Of a stretch of DNA of 64,000 nucleotides, positions 46,454 through 54,851 are shown in pieces. This DNA comes from Daejeonella lutea (GTDB taxonomy: Bacteria; Bacteroidota; Bacteroidia; Sphingobacteriales; Sphingobacteriaceae), in NCBI RefSeq assembly GCF_900168015.1, contig NZ_FUYR01000001.1, positions 680,943 through 744,942 on the forward strand, in the 5' to 3' direction. How positions within the stretch are numbered: the stretch's first letter is position 1; every line of letters starts with the position of its first letter. A program made the translations under genes and the position numbers. The notes beneath the pieces were generated by a model, which did no database searches, was not told where the DNA came from, and was given only the letters and a program-made list of their open reading frames with translations.

Positions 46454-47764
46454 ATGCAAAATAACAAATCGACTATTAAAGCCTGGGCTATGTTTGACTG
46501 GGCAAATTCTTCCTATAATCTTGTTATTACATCTACGATCTTTCCTGCTTACTACACCATCATCACCACAACACAGGAACATGGCGACCAGGTTTCATTT
46601 TTCGGCCGGACTTTCACTAATACTGCACTTTCAAATTATGCACTGAGTGTGTCGTACCTCATCATGGCGTTGCTGCTGCCGGTTCTTTCATCTATAGCTG
46701 ACTTTCGTGGCAACAAAAAGACGTTTATGAAAGTCTTTACTTATGTAGGAAGTATAGCATGTGCCGGATTATTTTTCTTCAAGTTGGAAACCCTTGAACT
46801 CGGTATTATCTGCTTTTCCCTTGCAGCGATGGGTTATATCGGTGGCGTGATGTTCAATAATTCCTATTTACCCGAGATTGCGAGCGTGGATCAGCAGGAC
46901 CGCGTTAGTGCAAAAGGATTCGCTTACGGGTATGTGGGAAGTGTCGTCCTGCAGATCATTTGTTTTGTGTTTGTGCTAAAACCTGAGCTTTTCGGGATAA
47001 CCGACGGTTCCTTTCCTGCAAGGCTTTCCTTCCTGCTGGTGGGACTTTGGTGGATTGGATTTGCTCAGATCCCGTTCCGAAAACTCCCGGCAGGTAGTAT
47101 GAATCATGCTAAGATTGTCAAAAGCAAAGTGAGCAATGGTTTTGAAGAGCTCGTGAAGGTGTGGCAGCAGCTAAAATCGATGACCCAGGTCAAACGGTTC
47201 TTGTTGGCATTCTTTTTCTATTCTATGGGAGTGCAAACGATCATGCTCGTGGCCGCTGGCTTTGGCGAGAAGGTCCTTAAGCTCGGAACATCCAAGTTGA
47301 TTGCAATTATTCTGGTCATACAGATCGTAGCAATACTGGGAGCCCTTATCATGTCATATTTCGCGAAGAAGATTGGGAATATACGAGTGATCATCTTTGT
47401 TCTTACCATCTGGATAGGCGTTTGCTGTGCTGCATACTTCGTTCAGAATGAATTTCAATTTTACATCATTGCCGCGGTTGTCGGCCTTGTGATGGGAGGG
47501 ATCCAGTCCATTTCACGTTCCACATACTCCAAGTTCCTGCCCGAGAATACACCTGATACGGCTTCATTTTTCAGCTTTTATGATGTAACGGAGAAAATTG
47601 CGATAGTCATTGGCCTGTTTAGCTTTGCTTATATCGAAGAATTTACCGGCAGCATGCGTAATTCAGCTATCAGTCTCGCCGGATTTTTTATCATCGGCCT
47701 GCTGATTTTGCTGTCACTACTATTAATAAAAGATAAAAATCAACCTGAGATTACCCGCAGGTAG
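46454..47764 (+). CDS. MFS transporter, UMF1/Atg22-like
   Basis: The 436-residue protein has about 12 membrane helices. Its N-terminus, IKAWAMFDWANSSYNLVITSTIFPAYY, is the hallmark of the UMF1 branch of the major facilitator superfamily (related to fungal vacuolar Atg22). GGIQSISRSTYSKFLPENTPDTASFFSFYDVTEKIAIVIG near the C-terminus is equally typical. Substrates in bacteria are not established. It is a single gene, preceded by a terminator and followed by heptamer array F. Confidence 0.92.
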   Translation: MQNNKSTIKAWAMFDWANSSYNLVITSTIFPAYYTIITTTQEHGDQVSFFGRTFTNTALSNYALSVSYLIMALLLPVLSSIADFRGNKKTFMKVFTYVGSIACAGLFFFKLETLELGIICFSLAAMGYIGGVMFNNSYLPEIASVDQQDRVSAKGFAYGYVGSVVLQIICFVFVLKPELFGITDGSFPARLSFLLVGLWWIGFAQIPFRKLPAGSMNHAKIVKSKVSNGFEELVKVWQQLKSMTQVKRFLLAFFFYSMGVQTIMLVAAGFGEKVLKLGTSKLIAIILVIQIVAILGALIMSYFAKKIGNIRVIIFVLTIWIGVCCAAYFVQNEFQFYIIAAVVGLVMGGIQSISRSTYSKFLPENTPDTASFFSFYDVTEKIAIVIGLFSFAYIEEFTGSMRNSAISLAGFFIIGLLILLSLLLIKDKNQPEITRR

Positions 47765-47793
47765 TATTTTTTTCGGAATTTAGCACTCTGAAT

Positions 47794-48010
47794 AGTATCA
47801 AGAATCAGGTATCAAGTATCAAGATTTTGGGCGGTTTTATTTTATGAGCCTCTAAAAGTCGACGTCATTGGACAAGTTATATTTCGTTTAGCTACGCATT
47901 TCAATATAGATACCCATTACCTGATAGACGATACTCGAATCTTGATATTTGCTACTTGCTACTTGCTACTTGCTACTGGATACTTGCTACTTGATACTTT
48001 ATACCTGATA
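47794..48010. repeat. heptamer array F: four forward units and thirteen reverse units
   Basis: AGTATCA, AGAATCA, GGTATCA and AGTATCA occupy 47794-47821. The reverse arm, 47920-48010, consists of thirteen consecutive heptamers in perfect register, mostly CTTGCTA and CTTGATA with variants CCTGATA, GACGATA, CTCGAAT, CTGGATA and CTTTATA. The reverse arm ends 8 bases before the lutA-like ATG, so it lies in its leader. It is the longest heptamer array in the window. Confidence 0.85.
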
Positions 48011-48018
48011 CTCCTTAT

Positions 48019-48747
48019 ATGACCGTCGAACTCTTCATACCCTGTTTTATTGATCAGCTATACCCGCAAACCGCTTTCAATACAGCCAAGCTGATTGAGA
48101 AGGCCGGCTATAAGGTGGAATATAATCCGGAACAGACCTGCTGCGGGCAGCCTGCTTTCAATGCGGGGTATTGGGAGGAAGCAAAAGCCGTTGGCGGAAA
48201 ATTCTTAAATGATTTTTCTGAAACGAATTATATTGTTTCGCCGTCTGCGTCTTGTACGGGCATGGTTAAAAATTACTATAATGACTTATTTACCAATACA
48301 ATAGTGCATAACAAGTGCAGGAATATACAAGGTAATATTCATGAGCTGTCAGATTTCCTCGTCAACGTTGCCGGTAAAGATTATTTCGGAGCTGAGCTGG
48401 AAGGGCGGGCTGTGTATCACGATTCATGTGCCGGCCTTCGTGAATGTAATATCAGGGCAGAACCGCGTCAACTCCTGAATAAAGTGCATGGCCTTGACCT
48501 GGTAGAGATGAAGGATACCGATGTCTGCTGCGGATTTGGTGGCACCTTTGCCGTGAAGTTTGATGGAATCTCCAGTGCCATGGCCGAGCAGAAAATCAAT
48601 AATGCGCTTGAGATGGAGGCCGATTATATTATTTCAACAGATGCATCCTGCCTGATCAACCTGCAGGCTTATATCGATGAGCATGGGCTTAAAATTAAGA
48701 CGATGCATTTGGCGGATGTGCTGACGCATGGTTGGGGGAACGTTTAA
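48019..48747 (+). CDS. LutA/YkgE-like (Fe-S)-binding cysteine-rich protein
   Basis: The 242-residue protein has two CCG domains: TCCGQPAFNAGYW near residue 40 and DVCCGFGGTFAVKF near 173, each preceded by other conserved Cys and His (SASCTGM, YHDSCAGLRE). These bind iron-sulfur clusters or act in electron transfer. LutA belongs to the LutABC complex that oxidises lactate, but lutB and lutC are not adjacent, so the role here is uncertain. The gene has a heptamer array in its leader and converges on the GDPD-like gene. Confidence 0.88.
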   Translation: MTVELFIPCFIDQLYPQTAFNTAKLIEKAGYKVEYNPEQTCCGQPAFNAGYWEEAKAVGGKFLNDFSETNYIVSPSASCTGMVKNYYNDLFTNTIVHNKCRNIQGNIHELSDFLVNVAGKDYFGAELEGRAVYHDSCAGLRECNIRAEPRQLLNKVHGLDLVEMKDTDVCCGFGGTFAVKFDGISSAMAEQKINNALEMEADYIISTDASCLINLQAYIDEHGLKIKTMHLADVLTHGWGNV

Positions 48748-48753
48748 CTAGTG

Positions 48754-48781
48754 GACAGTTGATTGTTGACAGTTGACAGCT
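48754..48781. repeat. heptamer array G, four units
   Basis: GACAGTT, GATTGTT, GACAGTT and GACAGCT follow in register in the 64-base spacer between two convergent genes. The 15-mer GTTGACAGTTGACAG at 48765-48779 recurs at 61931-61945 in array J, 13 kb away. Confidence 0.65.
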
Positions 48782-48811
48782 GTCTAAACGCTTGTAAAGG
48801 TGAACGTTTTA

Positions 48812-49579
48812 CTATTTCCGTAGGAATGTTGCCAGTTCCTCAATCTTATCGGTGCCAATCAGGTCAACGCGTAGTTTCTTTTGTAGCTTCCAGGACGTAG
48901 TATTATCGGGTGCGGCCCAGAATCGGATGGTTTTGCCTGCGTTGTGGACGCTGTCAACGGTATGCTTTAGCTTTTTAAGATCAGCTTTAGACGGTTTCCC
49001 GTCACCTTTCCATGTCGAGTAACGGGTAAATGAGAGGCTAACCTGGCCGATCCGTTGCCATTCCGCAGGAGTATGTGCGAGTTTGAGATCATCATCGAAC
49101 ATCAGATACGAAGGGTAATTTTTATATTCTGATGGCGGCGGCCTTGTTCCCGTAATTAAAATAGTCAGGGGTTTGTTGGCATCTGGCGAAGAAAGGAACG
49201 CTTTGAGTGGTGACAGTTCCTGAATAAGAAGGTCTAAACTGGCCTTATAATTATCCTTTATATCAACCAGCAGTTTTATTTTCCTTGACGGATTAAAAGA
49301 AAGTTCCAGAGCTAGCGGTTCGAGGTATAGTTTTTTTAGGGTCGCTTCAGCATTGATTTCCTTTTTACTGTGCGCAACAAGTAATTTCCCATTAAGCGGA
49401 TAAATGTCCGCCTCTATCGATGCGAAGCCATTTTTAAACGCTGCATAAAAGGGTGAGGCATTGAGGTAGTCGTTGTGCGAGTGTGCGTTTGAGGTAGAAT
49501 ATTTCTTTGGCTGCGCAATTGCGAAATTGCATAGGATTGTAAGTAATACCAGCGAAATTGATTTTATGTTTCTTTTCAT
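48812..49579 (-). CDS. glycerophosphodiester phosphodiesterase-like secreted protein
   Basis: The 255-residue protein has a signal peptide (MKRNIKSISLVLLTILCNFAIA) and the PI-PLC/GDPD TIM-barrel motifs SNAHSHNDYLNASPFYAAF and GFASIEADIYPLNGKLLVAH. The His and the Glu/Asp residues fit the metal-binding catalytic set. Related proteins cleave glycerophosphodiesters or phosphoinositides; which applies here is not known. It lies 16 bases downstream of the lacI-like gene on the same strand, so it is probably co-transcribed with it. A phosphodiesterase that frees inositol would fit this locus, but that is inference. Confidence 0.82.
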   Translation of the reverse strand: MKRNIKSISLVLLTILCNFAIAQPKKYSTSNAHSHNDYLNASPFYAAFKNGFASIEADIYPLNGKLLVAHSKKEINAEATLKKLYLEPLALELSFNPSRKIKLLVDIKDNYKASLDLLIQELSPLKAFLSSPDANKPLTILITGTRPPPSEYKNYPSYLMFDDDLKLAHTPAEWQRIGQVSLSFTRYSTWKGDGKPSKADLKKLKHTVDSVHNAGKTIRFWAAPDNTTSWKLQKKLRVDLIGTDKIEELATFLRK

Positions 49580-49595
49580 GATAATGTACTTCTGG

Positions 49596-50606
49596 TTATA
49601 TGGTCGACCCCCTCATTATAAAACGTGATGGAACTACCTGGCTTTCTTTGCTTAAATTAAAATCATTTTTTTCCAGGGATTTGAACAGGAGGGTGGCTGC
49701 TATTTTTCCCATTTCGAATGCGGGCTGGGTAATGGTGGTTAGGGATGGGTTAAGTATGGAGGCTGTTTCAAGATTGGAAAAACAAACAAATTTCAGATCG
49801 GCTGGAATGTTGAGGCCTAACGCTTCAGATGCTCTGTAAACCGGGGTAGTTAGTTTCTCCACAGTTGCAACAATGCCGTTCGGTCGGTTCGGCCCCTGCA
49901 ATAATTCCCTGATCAGAATGTCATTTTGAACCGCATCATTTGTACAGTTTATGATCTGTTGACTATCGTAACGCACATGATAATCGTTAAGGGCTTTTTG
50001 ATACCCTTCAAGCCGTCGGTTGCTAATCGAAAGGCATTCTGAGATTCCCAGAAATCCAATGTTATCACAACCTTGCTGAATCAAGTGTTCAGTGGCCTTG
50101 TAGCCACTTTCAAAATCATCAGTGGTGATCTTGGCGGTATCTATCTCATCTAAAACTCTGTCGAAGAATACTAACGGTACTCCGTTGCCCATCAGGTTCA
50201 GGATGTGTGCACTTTCGGATGTTTCCCGCGAAACGGACATCAATACACCGTCAACTCGTCCGCCCTGGAATTCCTGCAGTATAGTTTTTTCGTTCTCGAA
50301 GCTCTCGTGGGTAAGGCAAATAAGTACATGATAGCCTTTTTCCTTGGCCACTGATTCAATCCCGTTGATAGCCAGCGAAAAAAAGCTGTCAGCAACCTCA
50401 GGGATAACAACCGCAATATTCTTGCTCCGTCGCCCGCGTAAACTGCTGGCGTAGGGGTTGGGTACATAGTTCAGCCTTCGCGCAGTTTCCAGCACGCGGT
50501 TCTTTGTATCCTCACTTATCTCATAGCTGTCGTGAAACGCCTTGGATATTGTTCCCACGGAAAGATTCAGCTCTCGCGCAAGATCTTTAATATTGATATT
50601 CTTCAT
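49596..50606 (-). CDS. LacI family transcriptional regulator of the inositol locus
   Basis: The 336-residue protein has an N-terminal LacI helix-turn-helix and hinge (INIKDLARELNLSVGTISKAFHDSYEIS and NPYASSLRGRRS) and a periplasmic-binding-protein-like sensor domain (KNIAVVIPEVADSFFSLAINGIE). It is divergent from the inositol oxygenase gene, with a 12-base-arm palindrome of LacI type between them. It is therefore predicted to repress the locus and to release DNA on binding inositol or a derivative. Confidence 0.93.
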   Translation of the reverse strand: MKNINIKDLARELNLSVGTISKAFHDSYEISEDTKNRVLETARRLNYVPNPYASSLRGRRSKNIAVVIPEVADSFFSLAINGIESVAKEKGYHVLICLTHESFENEKTILQEFQGGRVDGVLMSVSRETSESAHILNLMGNGVPLVFFDRVLDEIDTAKITTDDFESGYKATEHLIQQGCDNIGFLGISECLSISNRRLEGYQKALNDYHVRYDSQQIINCTNDAVQNDILIRELLQGPNRPNGIVATVEKLTTPVYRASEALGLNIPADLKFVCFSNLETASILNPSLTTITQPAFEMGKIAATLLFKSLEKNDFNLSKESQVVPSRFIMRGSTI

Positions 50607-50669
50607 AGCTAAAATTGGCTGTACCCTGCGTTGCTAATAGAGCGAACAAAACAACAGACCATTTCCTCC

Positions 50670-50697
50670 TTATTTGCGAAAACGGTTTCGCAAATAA
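50670..50697. promoter_or_regulatory. palindromic LacI-type operator
   Basis: TTATTTGCGAAA and TTTCGCAAATAA are exact complements separated by ACGG. The core GCGAAAACGGTTTCGC has the CG-rich centre usual for LacI-family operators. It sits between the divergent lacI and inositol oxygenase genes. Confidence 0.8.
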
Positions 50698-50734
50698 AGT
50701 CAGAGTAATATACAACAGTATAGCATAAAAATTA

Positions 50735-50766
50735 CAAAATTAGATTTGCAATTCTTTAAAATCAAA
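50735..50766 (-). promoter_or_regulatory. possible lacI promoter
   Basis: On the minus strand TTTG (50763-50766) is followed after 20 bases by TAATTTTG (50735-50742). The operator lies downstream in the predicted leader, suiting autorepression. A plus-strand TAGATTTG at 50741-50748 overlaps it and may be the -7 box for the oxygenase gene, but lacks a -33 partner. Confidence 0.4.
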
Positions 50767-50776
50767 ACTGTTTGCT

Positions 50777-51667
50777 ATGATTAACGATCAAAAGAAGTTC
50801 ACCGAAAAAGAATTAAATCCTTTATCGAGCCTCGATGTATGGGAAGATGATGTCCTTGAAAGATATCCGGAGCCTGATACTATCGCTACCTCTAAATCAA
50901 CTGAAGAGTATCGTAATTACGACGACCCTGCCAGAGATACTGTAAAGGAGTTCTATCGTTTAAATCATACGCATCAGACCTTTGATTTCGTTCAGGAAAA
51001 GCGCAATAATTATCTCAATTTCAATAAAAAGGAAATGCCGGTTTGGGAAGCTTTCCAGTTCCTCAATCAACTGGTAGATGACTCAGATCCTGATACAGAT
51101 CTTGATCAGTTCCAGCATTTACTGCAGACATCCGAGGCAATCCGCCGCGACGGCCACCCGGACTGGATGGTATTGGTAGGACTTATGCACGACATGGGTA
51201 AAGTACTCTGCCTTTTCGGCGAACCTCAGTGGGCTGTGGTAGGTGATACCTTCCCGGTAGGCTGTGCGTATTCCGATAAAATTGTTTATCCTGAATTCTT
51301 CAAATATAACTCTGACTTTTCCATCCCTGAATATCAAACGAAATACGGCGTCTACGAAAAAGGCTGCGGTTTACGGAATGTGAATATGTCCTGGGGACAT
51401 GATGAATATGTTTATCAGATGATGAAAGATCATTTACCCGAAGAAGGCTTGTATATGCTGCGCTACCATTCATTCTACGCATGGCATCGTGAAGGGGAGT
51501 ATGAATACCTTCTGGATGACCATGACAGAAGCATGTTGAAATGGGTAAAATTATTCAACCCCTACGATCTCTACTCAAAAAATCCTGAGCCACCTGACTG
51601 GAAAAAGCTGAAGCCTTACTATGAGGATCTGGTGGCAAAGTATCTTCCCGCTACCCTTAAGTTTTAA
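50777..51667 (+). CDS. myo-inositol oxygenase
   Basis: The 296-residue protein closely follows animal MIOX. The di-iron ligands are all in place: His114 (QFQHLLQTSEAI), His138 and Asp139 (GLMHDMGKVL), His208 (SWGHDEYVYQ), His231 (RYHSFYAWH) and Asp264 (NPYDLYSK). The segment FGEPQWAVVGDTFPVGC is also kept. MIOX uses oxygen to cleave the inositol ring, giving D-glucuronate. It is the first plus-strand gene after the LacI-type operator, ahead of SusC/SusD and a sodium symporter, which together form an uptake-and-oxidation locus. Confidence 0.95.
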   Translation: MINDQKKFTEKELNPLSSLDVWEDDVLERYPEPDTIATSKSTEEYRNYDDPARDTVKEFYRLNHTHQTFDFVQEKRNNYLNFNKKEMPVWEAFQFLNQLVDDSDPDTDLDQFQHLLQTSEAIRRDGHPDWMVLVGLMHDMGKVLCLFGEPQWAVVGDTFPVGCAYSDKIVYPEFFKYNSDFSIPEYQTKYGVYEKGCGLRNVNMSWGHDEYVYQMMKDHLPEEGLYMLRYHSFYAWHREGEYEYLLDDHDRSMLKWVKLFNPYDLYSKNPEPPDWKKLKPYYEDLVAKYLPATLKF

Positions 51668-51823
51668 GAAAAAACTGATCAAAAAAAGGACTTCCCTGTA
51701 TAAGGGACGCTAACTGAGTACACCTATAATTTAATAATTAGATAACCAGCATCGTAAAAGAAACAGCAATTAAATTGTTTTTCTTCACAACAGTCAATTT
51801 CATTTTTTAAAAGAACATTATTT

Positions 51824-54800
51824 ATGGTAAAAATTTACTATTCAAGGCATTGCGTACATCTTGGTCTGGCATTACTACTTGCCGCTCCATGCGCATTCTT
51901 CCCTGATGTGGCTCTCGCAGAACAAGGTTTCGCCAGGAAAAATGCCACATTTTTAATTCAACAGACGGTTTCAGGCCTTGTACTTGATGGGCTCGACGGC
52001 AAGCCGATGGTTGGGGCCAGTGTCGCTGTAAAAGGAGGCGGTCAATCCACCAGTACCGACGCGAATGGTGCATTCAGTTTGCAGGTACCGGACAATAATG
52101 CGGTGCTTGTCATCCGGTATGTGGGCTATATCACCCAGGAAATTACTGTTGGAAGCAGGTCGCGACTTGAAATTACACTTAAGCCTGATCAGGCGGAACT
52201 GGCGCAGGTTGTGGTGGTTGGTTATGGTACCCAAAATAAAAAAGATATCACTGGTGCGGTTAAGTCGTTAAAAAGTGAGGAATTTAACAAAGGGATAATA
52301 AGCTCGCCTCAGCAGCTCCTGCAAGGTAAAGTTTCCGGGGTTAACGTTACGGCAGCCAGCGGCGAGCCAGGAGCGGCAACCGGAATAACGGTGCGGGGAC
52401 CGGGCGGACTTAGGACAGGAAGTACCCCTTTATTCGTCATCGACGGTTTACCGCTGGATAATTCCAGCACCGGGGGCGGTGATCCACTGGCTTTTATCAA
52501 TACACAAGACATCGAATCGATCGACGTGTTGAAGGATGCATCTGCAACGGCGATCTACGGATCCCGCGGTGCTAATGGTGTTATCATCGTCACGACAAAA
52601 AGGGGCAAGGCGGGTACATCAATGCTTGGCTTTTCAAGCAGCGTAGGTATTTCTAAAATAGCCAGAGCATTGCCTGTTTTTACTGCGGCGCAGTTTCGTA
52701 CCGAAGTTCCAAAGGTTGGAGGCGTGTTAGATGATAAAGGAGGGGATACCGACTGGCAAGATGAAATTACAAGACAAGGTCTGACACAGAATTATAACCT
52801 TAACCTTAGCGGTGGCTCGGAGAAGCTATCTTATTTTGCATCCTTAGGTTCACAGCAGGAGGAAGGCATCATCAGGAAAAACCAAATGGGAAGATATTCA
52901 GGGAGGTTCAACGCAACCCAAAAGTTCCTGGACGATCGCCTGATGGTCGATGTGAATATCAGTGCAAATAATACAAAAAATAGCAGGCCGCCAATCACCA
53001 GTTTACTGAACGATGCTATTGTTTACAATCCGACCTACCCAGCCCGCAATTCGGCCGGAGCCCCTGCGGTTTATCAGGGAACCAATAACCCGCTTCTTTA
53101 CCTGGACCTGAATAAGGAGATAACCACTATCAACCGGGTGATCGGAAACATCTCGCCATCCCTAAGAATACTTAAAGGTTTGGTCTATAAATTGAATTTT
53201 GGAGTAGATAATTCTACCTCTACACGTGATGTTGAATCGCTTCCTAGTACCGTGCCACTGATTGACGGCAGGCTGGAAACCTATTACAACATAAATAAAA
53301 ACACCTTGATAGAAAACTATCTGACCTGGAACTGGAGCAACGATAAGCACAATGTTTCAGCATTGGGTGGTCACTCATTCCAGAAGATCTTTGTTCAGGG
53401 CCGTAATTACAGTATTAACAAATTTATTGTGGGTAATGCAGACCCGATTTATAACCCTGGTGTTGGTCAGGAGCTTACCCTCGCAAATAATCGCCCCGGA
53501 GGTTTTGCATTCAATAATGAGCTGCAATCATTCTTTGGCCGGGTAACCTACCAATACAACAGTAAATATTTGCTGACGGCTAATTTCCGGACCGACGGTT
53601 CTTCGAAGTTCGGAGCGAACAACAAGTATGGCTATTTCCCGTCGTTCTCATTGGGATGGAAGATATCTGAAGAAAGTTTTCTTAAGAATTCCATGTTCAG
53701 CAACCTCATGCTGCGTGCGGGTTACGGAATCACCGGAAACCAGGAAATTCCACCAAAGATCACCCAGGCCCTGTTTAGTTCACTGGCATCGGCCAGCTAC
53801 CCGCTCAACTCTACTTCTGTTTACGCCGCAGGTACAACGTATTCAAGGCTTGCCAATCCGGATATTCAGTGGGAAACTTCGAAGCAAACTAACATAGGAC
53901 TTGATTTTGGATTGTTTAATGGCGCATTGTCAGGAACCCTTGATGTGTTTAACAAAGTCTCTGATAATATCCTGTTACAGGTAATACCAGCAGATCCTGT
54001 TCAACCGGCATCAACGGTATGGTCGAATGTGAAAGACATGACCGTTACCAACAAGGGTGTTGAATTTGCCCTTAACTACAGCCATACCACTGGAAATAAT
54101 TTCACTTATAATATTGGCGGAAATATCACCCATACCAAGAACAAAGTTGAGAATTCGCCATATTCTATAATTCCTTCCGGTTCGGTATCAGGTGCAGGGA
54201 TCACCTCATCCACTATCAATGGATACCTCAATGGTCAGCCAATCGGGACATTCTTCCTGAAAGAATTCACCGGATTTGATGCCAACGGTTTAAGCACCTA
54301 CCGCGACCTCGACGGAGATAATATCATTACAGATAAAGACCGGATCTCTGCAGGAACCGCAGTACCTGATATGCTTTATAGTGTATTTGGAAGCGTGGCA
54401 TTTAAAGGCTTTGATCTGAGCGTAAACATGAACGGGGTGTCAGGCAACAAAACCTACGACTATACCGCTAATGTGGGCTTCTCTAAATTAAGACTTGCCA
54501 AGAACGTGAATGCAACACCAGAATCAGTTGCTAATACAAAAGAATCGATCAATAATGCAGCCATGGTGAGCACCCGTTATCTGAAGGATGGAGCTTATTT
54601 CAGGCTGAACAATGCTTCACTTGGTTATAACTTCAATACCAGTAAACTCGGCATAGGCTGGGCTAATACCTTGCGTCTGTCGGTAACCGGACAAAACCTT
54701 TTTGTGATCACCAAATACGATGGTTACGATCCAGAAGTAAATGCTGACCGTGCCATTGGCGGGGTATCGTCTTACGGTATAGACTTTCTAAGTTATCCGA

Positions 54801-54841
54801 GGGCAAAATCAGTAATCTTTGGTCTAAACCTTTCATTTTAA
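51824..54841 (+). CDS. SusC/RagA family TonB-linked outer-membrane transporter
   Basis: The 1005-residue protein has a signal region, a carboxypeptidase-like domain (about 48-125, VSGLVLDGLDGKPMVGASVAVKG), a TonB-dependent plug beginning VVVVGYGTQNKKDITGAV, and the SusC hallmark KDASATAIYGSRGANGVIIVTTKRG around residue 235. The rest is a 22-strand barrel that ends in an aromatic residue (FGLNLSF). It imports a ligand captured by the SusD partner, using energy from TonB. The locus context suggests an inositol-containing compound. The 156-base spacer before it shows no clear promoter. Confidence 0.95.
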   Translation: MVKIYYSRHCVHLGLALLLAAPCAFFPDVALAEQGFARKNATFLIQQTVSGLVLDGLDGKPMVGASVAVKGGGQSTSTDANGAFSLQVPDNNAVLVIRYVGYITQEITVGSRSRLEITLKPDQAELAQVVVVGYGTQNKKDITGAVKSLKSEEFNKGIISSPQQLLQGKVSGVNVTAASGEPGAATGITVRGPGGLRTGSTPLFVIDGLPLDNSSTGGGDPLAFINTQDIESIDVLKDASATAIYGSRGANGVIIVTTKRGKAGTSMLGFSSSVGISKIARALPVFTAAQFRTEVPKVGGVLDDKGGDTDWQDEITRQGLTQNYNLNLSGGSEKLSYFASLGSQQEEGIIRKNQMGRYSGRFNATQKFLDDRLMVDVNISANNTKNSRPPITSLLNDAIVYNPTYPARNSAGAPAVYQGTNNPLLYLDLNKEITTINRVIGNISPSLRILKGLVYKLNFGVDNSTSTRDVESLPSTVPLIDGRLETYYNINKNTLIENYLTWNWSNDKHNVSALGGHSFQKIFVQGRNYSINKFIVGNADPIYNPGVGQELTLANNRPGGFAFNNELQSFFGRVTYQYNSKYLLTANFRTDGSSKFGANNKYGYFPSFSLGWKISEESFLKNSMFSNLMLRAGYGITGNQEIPPKITQALFSSLASASYPLNSTSVYAAGTTYSRLANPDIQWETSKQTNIGLDFGLFNGALSGTLDVFNKVSDNILLQVIPADPVQPASTVWSNVKDMTVTNKGVEFALNYSHTTGNNFTYNIGGNITHTKNKVENSPYSIIPSGSVSGAGITSSTINGYLNGQPIGTFFLKEFTGFDANGLSTYRDLDGDNIITDKDRISAGTAVPDMLYSVFGSVAFKGFDLSVNMNGVSGNKTYDYTANVGFSKLRLAKNVNATPESVANTKESINNAAMVSTRYLKDGAYFRLNNASLGYNFNTSKLGIGWANTLRLSVTGQNLFVITKYDGYDPEVNADRAIGGVSSYGIDFLSYPRAKSVIFGLNLSF

Positions 54842-54851
54842 TATTTAAGTA

